From Duganella phyllosphaerae (lineage in GTDB: Bacteria; Pseudomonadota; Gammaproteobacteria; Burkholderiales; Burkholderiaceae_D): a stretch of 64,000 nucleotides of DNA. The translations under genes were made by a program, and so were the position numbers. The notes beneath the pieces are model-generated. The model searched no databases. It was not told the origin of the DNA and was given only the letters and a program-made list of their open reading frames with translations. The stretch is taken from the NCBI RefSeq assembly GCF_001758785.1, contig NZ_LROM01000090.1, forward strand, positions 248,001 to 312,000. The letters are read 5' to 3'. This document shows, piece after piece, positions 6,977 to 15,914 of this stretch (its first letter is position 1; each line of letters opens with the position of its first letter).

Positions 6977-8878
6977 TCAGCCTCCGATGATTGCCGTCGA
7001 AATGCGGAACGTGAGGAATGCCGCCACGTACGCCAGCGCAAACAGATATCCGGCCATGAACCAGGCGGCTTTCACGCTGTTGGTTTCACGGCGCACCGTA
7101 CTCAGGGTGGCCAGGCACTGCGGCGCAAACACGAACCACGCCAGCAGCGACAAGGCTGTTGGCAGGCCCCAGCTGGCCGCCAGCACGGGTGCCAGCGAAT
7201 TGGCCAGCTCGTCGCCGGTTTGCGACATCGCATACACGGTGCCCAGTGCGCCAACCGCCACTTCGCGCGCAGCCATGCCCGGCACCAGGGCAATGCAGAT
7301 CTGCCAGTTGAAGCCGATCGGCGCGAAGATGTATTCGAGCCCGCGGCCGATGATGCCGGCCACGCTGTAGTAGATGGCCGGCTGGGTGGCGCCTTCCGGC
7401 GCGTCCGGGAACGAACTCAGTGCCCACAGGATGATGGTGAGACTGAGGATGATGGTACCGACGCGGGTGACGAAAATCTTGGCGCGCTCCCACAGGCCCA
7501 GCGCCAGGTTGCGCAGGTGCGGCCAGTGGTAGGCCGGCAGTTCCATCATCAGCGCGTGCTTGCCCTTGCCGCCCATGGTGCGCTTCATTACGTACGCCAC
7601 CAGCATGGCCGAGACGATGCCGGCCACGTAGAGGATGAACAGGACCAGCCCTTGCAGGTTCATGATGCCGAACACTTCGCGGCTCGGGATGAAGGCGGCA
7701 ATCACCAGCGCGTACACCGGCAGGCGCGCGGAGCACGTCATCAACGGCGCGATCATGATGGTGACAAAGCGGTCGCGCCGGTTTTGAATGGTGCGCGCGG
7801 CCATCACGCCGGGAATCGCACAGGCAAAGCTCGAGAGCAGCGGGATGAAGGCGCGGCCCGACAGGCCCACGCCGCCCATCAGGCGGTCGAGCAGGAAGGC
7901 GGCGCGCGGCAGGTAGCCGCAGTCCTCGAGGATCAGGATGAAGAAGAACAGGATCAGGATCTGCGGCAGGAACACCAGCACGCCGCCCACGCCGCCGATG
8001 ATGCCGTCGACCAGCAGGCTGCGCAGGTGGCCCTCGGGCACGTAGGCGCCCAGCAGGCCGCCCAAGTGCTCGAACGCGCCGGTGATCATGTCCATCGGCG
8101 TGGCGGCCCAGCTGAACACGGCCTGGAACACGAAAAACATCAACACGGCCAGGATGATCGGGCCAGCGACCGGGTGCAGCACCACGCTGTCGATTTTCTC
8201 CGACGTGGACGATGCCTCGTCGTCGCCGCTGACGGCGGCAGCGATGATGCGGCGCACTTCGCGCTGGGTCTCTTCCACCGACACGGCGTCGATCGCGGAC
8301 AGTGGCTTGGTGACGACCTGCGGCAGCGGCAGCATGGCGTCGAGCGCGGCGACCAGGGCTTTTTCGCCGCCCGGCTGCACGGCCACGGTTTCCACCACCG
8401 GCATGCCCAGTTCCTGCGCCAGGCGCGCGGTGTCGATCACCACGCCGCGCTTCCTGGCCACGTCCACCATGTTCAGCGCCAGCAGCATGGGCAGGCCGAG
8501 GCGCTGCACTTCGAGCACCAGGCGCAGGTTCAGGCGCAGGTTGGTGGCATTGACCACGCAGACCAGCACGTCGGGTGCGGCGTCGCTGCGGCGCAGGCCG
8601 GCCACCACGTCGCGCGTGATCGCCTCGTCCGGGGTGTGGGCGGTGAGGCTGTAGGCGCCAGGCAGGTCGAGCACGCGAAAGGTGTGGCCGGCCTGCGAGT
8701 TGAAGGCGCCTTCCTTGCGTTCGATGGTGACGCCCGCGTAGTTGGCCACTTTCTGGCGCGCGCCGGTCAGGCGGTTGAACAGCGCGGTCTTGCCGCAGTT
8801 GGGATTACCCAGCAGGGCCACGACTGGCGGCAAGGAGTTTGCGGGAGAGTTGTGCACCGCTTTTTCTACGACAGCCAT
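6977..8878 (-). CDS. feoB: Ferrous iron transporter FeoB
   Basis: 633 residues. The N-terminal G-protein domain has G1 GNPNCGKT (24-31), G2 T51 (AGVTIERKEG), G3 DLPG (71-74) and G4 NMVD (136-139). The membrane part contains both Gate segments, including LEDCGYLPRAAFLLDRLM and SSFACAIPGVMAART, with Cys and Gly residues that are conserved in FeoB. It is shorter than E. coli FeoB (about 770), mainly in loops and the C-terminus. FeoB takes Fe2+ into the cytoplasm. It lies between feoA (six bases upstream) and the Cys-rich protein, forming one iron-repressed operon. Confidence 0.97.
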   Translation of the reverse strand: MAVVEKAVHNSPANSLPPVVALLGNPNCGKTALFNRLTGARQKVANYAGVTIERKEGAFNSQAGHTFRVLDLPGAYSLTAHTPDEAITRDVVAGLRRSDAAPDVLVCVVNATNLRLNLRLVLEVQRLGLPMLLALNMVDVARKRGVVIDTARLAQELGMPVVETVAVQPGGEKALVAALDAMLPLPQVVTKPLSAIDAVSVEETQREVRRIIAAAVSGDDEASSTSEKIDSVVLHPVAGPIILAVLMFFVFQAVFSWAATPMDMITGAFEHLGGLLGAYVPEGHLRSLLVDGIIGGVGGVLVFLPQILILFFFILILEDCGYLPRAAFLLDRLMGGVGLSGRAFIPLLSSFACAIPGVMAARTIQNRRDRFVTIMIAPLMTCSARLPVYALVIAAFIPSREVFGIMNLQGLVLFILYVAGIVSAMLVAYVMKRTMGGKGKHALMMELPAYHWPHLRNLALGLWERAKIFVTRVGTIILSLTIILWALSSFPDAPEGATQPAIYYSVAGIIGRGLEYIFAPIGFNWQICIALVPGMAAREVAVGALGTVYAMSQTGDELANSLAPVLAASWGLPTALSLLAWFVFAPQCLATLSTVRRETNSVKAAWFMAGYLFALAYVAAFLTFRISTAIIGG

Positions 8879-8884
8879 TGGTAA

Positions 8885-9151
8885 TTATTCCGGTTGGATC
8901 GAAATCAGCGCAGCTTCGAAGCGGCGCAAGGCAAAGGTGGAGTTGCCCACCTTGATGGCCAGCGGTTCACCGCCGGGCATGCCGCGCTTGAGCAGGCGGA
9001 CTTTTTCGCCGGGCACAAAACCCAGCTCCATCAGCCGGCGCGACAGCGACACGCCGTCTTCGGCAACATCGCCAGGGGCGACCTGGGTGACGATAGCGGA
9101 GGCGCCTACAGCGAGCGCATCGAGAGTGAGGAAGGGAACAGCTTGCGTCAT
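8885..9151 (-). CDS. feoA: Ferrous iron transport protein A, FeoA
   Basis: 88 residues, one SH3-like FeoA domain. Family features are LSRRLMELGFVPGEKVRLLKRG and GEPLAIKVGNSTFALRRFEA. FeoA is a cytoplasmic partner that binds FeoB and is needed for full Fe2+ uptake. It is the first gene of the feo operon. The promoter lies in 9152-9410, where a Fur-like box (9246-9264) sits about 95 bases upstream of the start codon. Confidence 0.95.
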   Translation of the reverse strand: MTQAVPFLTLDALAVGASAIVTQVAPGDVAEDGVSLSRRLMELGFVPGEKVRLLKRGMPGGEPLAIKVGNSTFALRRFEAALISIQPE

Positions 9152-9245
9152 GGGATAAATCCAGGCTGGTGAGTCGGCACCTTGTCGGCTGCGCGCAACA
9201 AACTTTTAGTGCGGCAAAGAACAGGATACTAGCATTATATTCGTT

Positions 9246-9264
9246 AATGCGAATGACTACTATT
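9246..9264 (-). promoter_or_regulatory. Fur box, feoA side
   Basis: Read on the minus strand this is AATAGTAGTCATTCGCATT. It matches the box at 9305-9323 (AATGATAATGATTCGCATT) at 15 of 19 positions, in the opposite orientation. Both resemble the Fur 19-mer GATAATGATAATCATTATC. It lies upstream of feoA, so Fe-Fur would repress feoAB. Confidence 0.65.
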
Positions 9265-9304
9265 TAGGCTTGCATCTCCAACAGAACTGAGGCAGTATAC
9301 GGCT

Positions 9305-9323
9305 AATGATAATGATTCGCATT
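9305..9323 (+). promoter_or_regulatory. Fur box, bfd-tonB side
   Basis: AATGATAATGATTCGCATT contains the core AATGATAATGATT typical of Fur sites. It lies about 87 bases upstream of bfd. Together with the inverted copy at 9246-9264 it places both divergent operons (feoAB and bfd-tonB) under iron control. Confidence 0.75.
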
Positions 9324-9410
9324 AAGTTAGTAGCAAGCTTGTTCTCAGCCAACTAACCGTCTGCCGTCATCAACCCGCTTAGTGTCGTAGCCTAGCCAGA
9401 AGGTGTGTCA

Positions 9411-9632
9411 ATGATTGTATGTGTCTGCAACAACATATCTGATCGTGAAATCCGTCAAGCCATGGAGTTTGGGATCACGTCGATGGAAGAACTGCGCCGC
9501 GATCTGGGCGTGGCCACCTGCTGCGGCCAGTGCTTCAGCTGCGCCGAAGACATCCTGAACGAGCACCTGGCCAGCACGCAGGCTGTCGCCATCGAAGAAA
9601 CTGTGCTCAAGCGCCCAGTATTTACCAACTGA
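9411..9632 (+). CDS. bfd: Bacterioferritin-associated ferredoxin Bfd
   Basis: 73 residues from the ATG at 9411, with AGAAGG seven bases before it; the in-frame GTG at 9405 is too close to that site. The [2Fe-2S] ligands are visible as CVC near the N-terminus (C4, C6) and CCGQC further on, followed by FSCAEDIL. Bfd reduces the ferric core of bacterioferritin through its haem and so releases stored iron under starvation. This fits the Fur box upstream. tonB starts one base after its stop. The matching bacterioferritin gene is 1.5 kb downstream. Confidence 0.95.
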   Translation: MIVCVCNNISDREIRQAMEFGITSMEELRRDLGVATCCGQCFSCAEDILNEHLASTQAVAIEETVLKRPVFTN

Positions 9633-9633
9633 T

Positions 9634-10359
9634 ATGAATACTATGTTCTATGAACGGACCGCGAATGCGATGTCCGTGGATGGCTCCGGGCTGATGTGGC
9701 GGGCCAGGCGATTCTGGCGCGTGCGCGGACGCAAGGCAGCCCCACTGGCCGCAATTGTGGCAGTCCATGGAGTGCTGTTCTGGATGATGAGCAACGGTAT
9801 GCTCAACAAGGTGGCGCAGGCCGTCATGCCCAAGGTGGTCACGGTCAGTTTCGTGGCTTCGCCCGAGCCATTGAAGCCGCCGCCGGAACCGAAGACCGTG
9901 CCGTTGGTGGTGCAGGTGCCGAAGTTTATTCCGCCGATGCCGATCCTGCCCACGCCGCAAACGCAGCCGACCATCACGGTCGCGCCGCCGTCGCCGCGCA
10001 ACGTCGAACCCACGCCCCCCACCGCGCAAGCACCGGTCGCCGCGCCGACGCCAGCGCCGCCAGCACCGGCGCCTGCGGCACCGAAAACCATCAACGGCGC
10101 CGACTACATCCGTGCACCGCAACCGGTCTATCCCAACATCGCCCGCCGCATGGGCGAGAGCGGCGTCGTGCTGCTGCGCGTGCTGATCGGCGAAAAAGGC
10201 TTGCCCGAGCAGGTCGTGATCCAGAAATCGTCAGGATCGACCAATCTGGACGAAGCCGGCCGCCAGGCCGTTCTGAAGGCGTTGTTCAAGCCGTATGTCG
10301 AGGATGGCAAGGCCATCCCCGTGTATGCGCTGGTACCGATCAACTTCCAGCTCGGCTAA
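9634..10359 (+). CDS. tonB: Energy transducer TonB
   Basis: 241 residues with the TonB layout. A basic cytoplasmic start comes first, then a single membrane helix at about 37-55 (APLAAIVAVHGVLFWMM) and a long Pro-rich periplasmic spacer at about 75-150 with PPPEPK and repeated P-A/T-P units. The C-terminal TonB domain runs from about 155 (YIRAPQPVYPNIARRMGESG) to the end and includes LPEQVVIQKSSG. It passes energy from ExbBD to outer-membrane receptors; two such receptors lie in this window. No exbB/exbD is adjacent. It is translationally close to bfd (one-base gap) and likely shares its Fur-controlled promoter. Confidence 0.95.
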   Translation: MNTMFYERTANAMSVDGSGLMWRARRFWRVRGRKAAPLAAIVAVHGVLFWMMSNGMLNKVAQAVMPKVVTVSFVASPEPLKPPPEPKTVPLVVQVPKFIPPMPILPTPQTQPTITVAPPSPRNVEPTPPTAQAPVAAPTPAPPAPAPAAPKTINGADYIRAPQPVYPNIARRMGESGVVLLRVLIGEKGLPEQVVIQKSSGSTNLDEAGRQAVLKALFKPYVEDGKAIPVYALVPINFQLG

Positions 10360-10893
10360 TTACAAATCCAAACGGCCCTCGATCGAGTCATCGAGGGTCT
10401 TGCCGGTAATGGCGCCCACCAGCATTTTCACACCTGCCACCGCACGTCCGTGCTTGGTATCCCAGTAGTAGCCGTAGGTTGGCGCGAACTTGATCAGCGT
10501 GATGCGCGGGTCGTCTTCGCCTTCGGTGAACCACGTCTTGAGCGTGAAGTTCCACAATTCCTTTTGCTTGACCGGGTCGCGCAGCACGGTGGCGATGCCT
10601 TCGAGGTGCAGGAACTCGTGCGATGCGCCCTGGAAGTACAGCGTGGCCGACGGATCGGCTGCCAGTTCGCGGTTTTTCAGACTGTCGCTGGCGCTGAAGA
10701 ACCAGACATTGCCCAGGTCATCGACCTGCATTGCGTGCATCGGGCGCGAGTCGCCGGGACCGCCGCTGGCGTCGCTGGTGACGAAGAAGCATTCGGGCGT
10801 GCTGTCGACCAGGTCGCGGATTTTCTTGATGGCGTCCTGGCCCATCAGGTCTTCGTGGTTATGTTCTGGCTGGTTGGCGTTGATCGAGTCCAT
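10360..10893 (-). CDS. Pyridoxamine 5'-phosphate oxidase-fold protein (general stress protein 26-like)
   Basis: 177 residues starting at the ATG at 10891-10893, which has AGGAG six bases upstream; a longer frame to 10980 has no comparable site. The split-barrel fold is shown by TPECFFVTSDASGGPGDSRPM, VWFFSASDSLKNRELAADPSATLYFQG and the tail TLIKFAPTYGYYWD. Such proteins bind FMN or related flavins and are stress-linked; the reaction is unknown. Its stop codon abuts the tonB stop, so the genes converge with no spacer. Confidence 0.85.
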   Translation of the reverse strand: MDSINANQPEHNHEDLMGQDAIKKIRDLVDSTPECFFVTSDASGGPGDSRPMHAMQVDDLGNVWFFSASDSLKNRELAADPSATLYFQGASHEFLHLEGIATVLRDPVKQKELWNFTLKTWFTEGEDDPRITLIKFAPTYGYYWDTKHGRAVAGVKMLVGAITGKTLDDSIEGRLDL

Positions 10894-11012
10894 GGCATGC
10901 TCCTGTTGGGTGAAAAGTTGGAACACCCATACTAGCGCCGACCGCTGCCACACTAGGTTGGTTGCTTCACACCCGGACAATTGACTTGGTTGCGTTGACT
11001 TCAGATGCGCAT

Positions 11013-11031
11013 GCTAATTGTTCTCATTATT
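11013..11031 (-). promoter_or_regulatory. Fur-like box upstream of bacterioferritin
   Basis: The minus-strand reading AATAATGAGAACAATTAGC matches the Fur 19-mer at 14 of 19 positions. It lies about 124 bases before bfr and about 120 bases before the opposing PPOX gene, so it could serve either. Direct repression of bfr by Fur would be opposite to the usual logic, because storage is normally raised when iron is plentiful. Indirect control or activation is possible. Confidence 0.4.
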
Positions 11032-11154
11032 TTCACTGGTCTCGTTACGCGCAATTAAATATGTTATTTCGGCTTTTACGCGAAATTAACTACACATAGC
11101 ATCCGACTTCGTGGCAGAATGCGGGCATCCGTAACTATTTGAGAGAGCTCCATC

Positions 11155-11628
11155 ATGAAGGGCGACGCCGAAGTCATCCGCTTGCTGAACGCACAGCTGA
11201 CCAACGAACTGACCGCAATCAACCAGTACTTCCTGCACGCGCGCATGTACCGCCACTGGGGCCTGGAAAAAATCGCGAAGAAGGAATACGAAGAATCGAT
11301 CGGCGAAATGAAGCACGCCGACAAACTGATCGACCGCATCCTGATGCTCGACGGCCTGCCGAACCTGCAAGCGATGCACAAGATCATGATCGGCGAGAAC
11401 ACCGAAGAAATGATCGGCTGCGACCTGAAGCTGGAAAAAGCCGCTCACATCACGGTCAAGGAAGGCATTTCCACCGCCGAGAAAGCCGGCGACTACGTCT
11501 CGCGCGACCTGCTGTTGATGATCCTGGAAGACACCGAAGAGCACATCGAGTGGCTGGAAACCCAGCAAGACCTGATCGCCAAGGTCGGCATCCAGAACTA
11601 CCTGCAAAGCCAGATGCACAGCGAATAA
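11155..11628 (+). CDS. bfr: Bacterioferritin
   Basis: 157 residues, full length. The haem ligand M52 and the ferroxidase residues E18, E51, H54, E94 and H130 are at their classical positions. At position 127, where E. coli Bfr has the bridging Glu, this protein has Thr (LEDTEEH), with Glu at 128 and 129. Bfr forms a 24-subunit shell that oxidises and stores iron. The Bfd partner is encoded at 9411. A GAGAG ribosome site lies before the ATG. A hairpin terminator follows within three bases of the stop. Confidence 0.95.
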   Translation: MKGDAEVIRLLNAQLTNELTAINQYFLHARMYRHWGLEKIAKKEYEESIGEMKHADKLIDRILMLDGLPNLQAMHKIMIGENTEEMIGCDLKLEKAAHITVKEGISTAEKAGDYVSRDLLLMILEDTEEHIEWLETQQDLIAKVGIQNYLQSQMHSE

Positions 11629-11630
11629 AA

Positions 11631-11656
11631 AAACTGCCCGAAGCATCGGGCAGTTT
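11631..11656. terminator. Shared hairpin terminator between bfr and the sucrose operon
   Basis: The stem AACTGCCCGA / TCGGGCAGTT has a four-base loop. The longer T-run is on the minus strand, so it best ends the leftward sucrose operon. The short TTT on the plus side may also serve bfr. Confidence 0.85.
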
Positions 11657-11658
11657 CA

Positions 11659-12981
11659 TCAAGCCGCAGCCGGAGCCAGCTCCGCTTGCGGCTTTTTTAT
11701 TTTCACGAACAGCACCGCCACCGCGCCGCACAGCATCAGCACCCCGGCCAGGCGGATGACGTTTTCCGGATTGCCACCCAACAGGCTGCGGTAGTACAGC
11801 GGCAGCGTGAAGATCTGGATAATCATCGGCAGCACGATGAACATATTGAAGATGCCCATGTACACGCCGGTGCGCTCCGGCGGTATGCAGCCGGCCAGCA
11901 TCACGTAAGGATTGCCCATGATGCTGGCCCACGCCAGGCCGATGCCGATCATCGGCACGAACAGCAGCGCCTCCGAGTGGATCGACGGGATGCTCATCAT
12001 GGCAAAGCCGGCCAGCGTCAGGCAAATACTGTGCGTGATCTTGGGACCGTAGCGGCGCGTAAAGGGCACCAGCGCCAGCGCGCCGACGAACGCGATGAAG
12101 TTGTAGAACGCCCCCACCTGCCCGGACAGCAGGCCGGCATCGCGGAAGCCTTGCGAGGCCTGGTCGGTGGTGCCGTACAAGGTGGTCGACAGCGACAGCA
12201 TGATGTACTGCCAATAGCAGAACATCGCGTACCACTGGAACAGCTTGACCCAGGCCAGCTGGCGCATGGTGGGTGGCATCTCGCGCACTGCCGTGACGAT
12301 GTCGCCCAGCGTGTGGCGCCAGCCTGCCGGGCGGGCGCGGATCTCGGCCAGCTCGACCGGCGTCAACGGATGCTCGGGCGTGGTTTTGAGGGTCCACAGC
12401 ACCGACGTGATCGAGAACACGGCGCCGATCATGAAGGCGGCAATCACGATGTGCGGAATATGGCTGCCGTTGACGGCATCCTTGTTCATGCCCATCCAGA
12501 CCAGCAGCGACGGCGTCAGGTAGGCGAGCGTTTGTCCCAGTCCCGTAAACGCGCTTTGGGTGAGAAAACCGAGCGAATGCTGCTTGGGCGCCAGCTTGTC
12601 GGAGACGAACGCGCGGTACGGCTCCATGGTGACGTTGTTGGCGGCGTCGAGGATCCACAGCAGGCTGGCGGCCATCCACAAGGTGGGGCTGAACGGCATG
12701 GCCAAGAGGCCCAGGCTGCACAAAATCGCGCCGATCAGGAAGTACGGCGTACGCCGGCCCCACCGCGTGACGGTGCGGTCGCTCATGGCGCCGATCAGCG
12801 GCTGCACCAGCAGGCCGGTCATCGGGCCGGCCAGCCACAGGTAAGGCAGGCTCGCTTCGTCCGCGCCCAGGTACTTGTAGATCGGACTCATGCTGCTTTG
12901 CTGCAGGCCAAAGCTGAACTGGATCCCGAAGAACCCGATGTTCATGTTGACGATCTGCCAGAACGACAGGTGCGGCTTCAT
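11659..12981 (-). CDS. suxC: MFS sugar porter of the sucrose locus (SuxC-like)
   Basis: 440 residues from the ATG at 12979-12981; upstream in-frame sequence belongs to the fructokinase gene. About twelve membrane helices are visible. The loop after helix 2 carries [19 protein letters not shown], the basic motif typical of the GPH/sucrose porter group, and [18 protein letters not shown] opens helix 1. It should import sucrose across the inner membrane with protons. Its start overlaps the fructokinase stop by four bases. The set of receptor, amylosucrase, porter and LacI regulator matches the sux locus of Xanthomonas, from which the symbol is borrowed. Confidence 0.88.
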   Translation of the reverse strand: MKPHLSFWQIVNMNIGFFGIQFSFGLQQSSMSPIYKYLGADEASLPYLWLAGPMTGLLVQPLIGAMSDRTVTRWGRRTPYFLIGAILCSLGLLAMPFSPTLWMAASLLWILDAANNVTMEPYRAFVSDKLAPKQHSLGFLTQSAFTGLGQTLAYLTPSLLVWMGMNKDAVNGSHIPHIVIAAFMIGAVFSITSVLWTLKTTPEHPLTPVELAEIRARPAGWRHTLGDIVTAVREMPPTMRQLAWVKLFQWYAMFCYWQYIMLSLSTTLYGTTDQASQGFRDAGLLSGQVGAFYNFIAFVGALALVPFTRRYGPKITHSICLTLAGFAMMSIPSIHSEALLFVPMIGIGLAWASIMGNPYVMLAGCIPPERTGVYMGIFNMFIVLPMIIQIFTLPLYYRSLLGGNPENVIRLAGVLMLCGAVAVLFVKIKKPQAELAPAAA

Positions 12982-13973
12982 GCGGCCACTCCTGGCACCT
13001 GGGCCAATTCGATGTTTGGCAACACCGCACCGGCATGCCACGCGGCCAGCCACGGTGCATAGAAGCCGATATCGGCTGGCACCGCGCCGGCTACGCCGCA
13101 AATGGCGCCGGCAAACGCATTGGCGCGCGCCAGGGTCAACGGCAGCGGCCAGCCCTGCGCCTGGCCATACAGGAACACGGCGGAAAACGCGTCGCCTGCG
13201 CCCACGGTATCGACGATGTGCGCCGGTGCGTGGCATTCCTGGTTGATGGTAACGCTGCCGTCGGCCCCGAACACCATGGCGCCGCGCTCGCCGAGCGTGA
13301 CGATCAGGGTTTGCAGGGTGAAGGTGCGCATCAGCGCCTGGCAGGCGTCGGCCATTGCGCGGCTCTCGACCGACCGGGTGCCGGGCTGGGTGTGGGTGTA
13401 CCACTTGAACAGGTCTTTCAACTCGTCCTCGTTGACCTTGACGATGTCGGCCAGGTGCAGCGACTCGAAGGCACAGCGCTCGGTGACCTGGCCGTCGCGC
13501 ACATTGAGGTCCAGGTAGCGCCTGGCCGGTGACGCCTCGAGCATGGCGCGCACGGTGGCGCGCGAGCACTCGTGGCGCTGGGCCATGGTGCCGAAGTACA
13601 GCACCGAGGGCGTGGCTGCGGCCAGGGCTGCCAGCGCCGGTGCGGCCTGCACGTAATCGTAGGCCTGGTCGGGCAGTATGACAAAACGATGCTCGACCCC
13701 TCGATGGCCGGCGTCATTGCGCTCGACCACCACGCGGCCGGTGGCATCAAGTGCGTCGATCTGCAGGCCGGCCTCGCTCATGCCGAAGCGCGCGAACTCG
13801 CGCCGTACCAGCGCGCCGTTCTTGTCTTCGCCGATGCGGGTGACCATCAGGGTGGCCACGCCGAACGCCGCCAGGTTGCGCGCCACGTTGAACGGCGCGC
13901 CGCCCACCACCTGCTCGGTGATGAAATCGTCCACCAGCGATTCGCCGAATACGGCGATGGTTTGTTGGTTCAT
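12978..13973 (-). CDS. Fructokinase-type PfkB sugar kinase
   Basis: 331 residues of the ribokinase/PfkB family. The N-terminal sugar-binding signature GGAPFNVARNLAAFG and the C-terminal DTVGAGDAFSAVF, with the catalytic Asp and anion hole, are both complete. The context assigns the substrate: amylosucrase, encoded just upstream, releases fructose from sucrose, and this kinase would phosphorylate it for glycolysis. A GGAG site lies seven bases before the ATG. The gap to the amylosucrase gene is 57 bases. Its stop overlaps the porter start. Confidence 0.9.
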   Translation of the reverse strand: MNQQTIAVFGESLVDDFITEQVVGGAPFNVARNLAAFGVATLMVTRIGEDKNGALVRREFARFGMSEAGLQIDALDATGRVVVERNDAGHRGVEHRFVILPDQAYDYVQAAPALAALAAATPSVLYFGTMAQRHECSRATVRAMLEASPARRYLDLNVRDGQVTERCAFESLHLADIVKVNEDELKDLFKWYTHTQPGTRSVESRAMADACQALMRTFTLQTLIVTLGERGAMVFGADGSVTINQECHAPAHIVDTVGAGDAFSAVFLYGQAQGWPLPLTLARANAFAGAICGVAGAVPADIGFYAPWLAAWHAGAVLPNIELAQVPGVAA

Positions 13974-14030
13974 GCTTGTCTCCGCGCCCTTGCAGGCGAG
14001 TTTATCCCAACCCTTAAGGCCAGATTCTAA

Positions 14031-15896
14031 TTATTCGCGTACCAGCCAGTGCATCGCGTACGGCGCCAGCGTCAACGTCCCGCTCAACAGCCCCGGTTTG
14101 GCGCAATCGCTCCACGCACCATCGAGCGCGTACTGCTGCGGCGCGGCCGAGAAATTGAACAGCGTGAGAAACCGTTCGCCGCGCGCCAGCGCCAGCACGC
14201 CGGCCGGCGCCTCGGCCAGCAAGGTACGCGGCGCGCCGGCGGCCAGCGCATCGTGGGCGCGGCGGACGCGCAGCAGCTGCGCCAGTCCTTCGTACATCGC
14301 GCCTTCGGTGGTGCCGGCATCGTGACGGTGTTCCCAGCGCTGCTGATCGAACACGGGGCGGTGCAGCCAGCGGCTGTCCATCGCGTGCTCGGGGCGGGCC
14401 AGGTAGCTCTCGTCGTTCTGCATCGCCAGCTCGTCGCCCATGTACAGCACCGGCAGCGCGCCAAAGCTCAGCGCCAGGCCGTGCAGCAGCAACATGCGGC
14501 GCAGCGCCAGTGCGTGCTCCACCACGGTATCGGCGGTCTGCAGCCCGGTCAGCGAAGCGGCCATGCCGTTGCTGCCGTGCGCCGCGTCGGGATCGGTGCT
14601 CTGGAAGATGGCGCCGCGCGCATAGCTGCCCGGCGTGACGCCGGCAAAGAAGCGCGAGGCAGCGGCCAGCCGTGCAGCGCTGTTCTCACCGGCCTCGGCG
14701 CGCAGGACGTTCCAGCCGATGTCGTCATGGCAGCGCACATAACTGAGCCAGGTCGCCGCGCGCGGCAGGTCCGGCGTGTTGTTGACCACCGCGCGCAGCA
14801 CCTCGGTATTTTGTTCGGCCAGCGCCACCCAGCCGGCTGCCATCAGGCTGCTGTGATACGCGATGTGGCACTCGGGCGCTTCGGCGCTGCCCAGGTAGGC
14901 GGGCAGTTCGCGCGTGGGCACGATCGCTTCGGCTTTGAGCAAAACGCCTGGCGCGACGATATCGACGATGGCCCGCAACGCCTGCAGCAGCTGGTGCGCC
15001 TCGGGCTGGTTCATGCTGTTGGTGCCTTCGCGCTTCCACAGGAAGGCGGTGGAGTCGAGGCGGAACGCTTCGATGCCACGATTGGCCAGGCGCAGCATCA
15101 CCGCCGCCATCTCGGCAAACACCTCCGGGTTCGACCAGTTCAAATCCCACTGGTACGGGTAGAACGTGGTCCACACCCAGCCCTGCACTGCTTCCACGTA
15201 AGTGAAGTTCCCCGGCGCCACCTGCGGGAACACCTGGCCCAGCGTACGCTCGTGGCGGTCCGGCAGGTCGCGGTCCGGAAACACGTGGAACCTGGCGCGG
15301 GCCTGCGCATCGCCGGCCTTGGCGGCCAGCGCCCAGGCATGGTCGTCGGCCACGTGGTTGAGGATCAGGTCCGAACACAGGCTCACACCGGCGCCGCGCA
15401 GTTGACCGGTCAGCGCTTCCAGGTCGGCATTGCTGCCGAGGCCAGGGTCGACTTCGTCGAAACTGGTGACGGCAAAGCCGCCATCGTTTTCGCCAGCGCG
15501 CGGCCGCAGGAACGGCAGCAGGTGCAAATACGTCACGCCCAGCTCTGCCAGGTATGGAATGCGCTGCGCCACGCCATTCAGGTCACCGCCGAACTTTTGC
15601 ACGTAGGTGCAGTAGCCGAGCATGCGCTGGTCGAGGAACCAGTCCGGCTCGGCCGCGCGCGCGGCGTCCTGCGCGTGCAGCTCCGGCGAGCGCTGGGCGT
15701 GCAGCCGGCCCAGCGCTTCCATCAGGTCGCCGAACCAGTCGTCGAAGCCTGTCGCGTCGGCAAAGGCGTCGCCGTACAACCATGCCAGCAAGCTGCGCAG
15801 CACCGGGCCACTGGTGGCCAGCCGCTGCGCCGCCGGTGCACGCAGTTCGTCGGGAAGGACCGCCAGCAGGCGGTCGGCAAAAACATCAGAAGCCAT
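14031..15896 (-). CDS. suxB: Amylosucrase (GH13), SuxB-like
   Basis: 621 residues, close to Neisseria polysaccharea amylosucrase (about 630). It splits sucrose, transferring glucose to an alpha-1,4 glucan and releasing fructose. GH13 regions are intact: DLILNHVADDH, FRLDSTAFLW with nucleophile D281, KAEAIV with acid/base E323, and VRCHDDIGWN with H390/D391/D392. These positions agree with D286, E328 and H392/D393 of the Neisseria enzyme. No signal peptide is visible, so it is cytoplasmic and works after uptake by the porter. A sucrose hydrolase reading is possible, since some sux enzymes hydrolyse more than they polymerise. Confidence 0.93.
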   Translation of the reverse strand: MASDVFADRLLAVLPDELRAPAAQRLATSGPVLRSLLAWLYGDAFADATGFDDWFGDLMEALGRLHAQRSPELHAQDAARAAEPDWFLDQRMLGYCTYVQKFGGDLNGVAQRIPYLAELGVTYLHLLPFLRPRAGENDGGFAVTSFDEVDPGLGSNADLEALTGQLRGAGVSLCSDLILNHVADDHAWALAAKAGDAQARARFHVFPDRDLPDRHERTLGQVFPQVAPGNFTYVEAVQGWVWTTFYPYQWDLNWSNPEVFAEMAAVMLRLANRGIEAFRLDSTAFLWKREGTNSMNQPEAHQLLQALRAIVDIVAPGVLLKAEAIVPTRELPAYLGSAEAPECHIAYHSSLMAAGWVALAEQNTEVLRAVVNNTPDLPRAATWLSYVRCHDDIGWNVLRAEAGENSAARLAAASRFFAGVTPGSYARGAIFQSTDPDAAHGSNGMAASLTGLQTADTVVEHALALRRMLLLHGLALSFGALPVLYMGDELAMQNDESYLARPEHAMDSRWLHRPVFDQQRWEHRHDAGTTEGAMYEGLAQLLRVRRAHDALAAGAPRTLLAEAPAGVLALARGERFLTLFNFSAAPQQYALDGAWSDCAKPGLLSGTLTLAPYAMHWLVRE

Positions 15897-15914
15897 GGTC
15901 GGGTGCTTGGTTGA

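Noticed and set aside
6701..8884. 727-codon frame antisense to feoB
   Set aside because: It mirrors feoB codons, has no family features and is His/Gln/Arg-rich.
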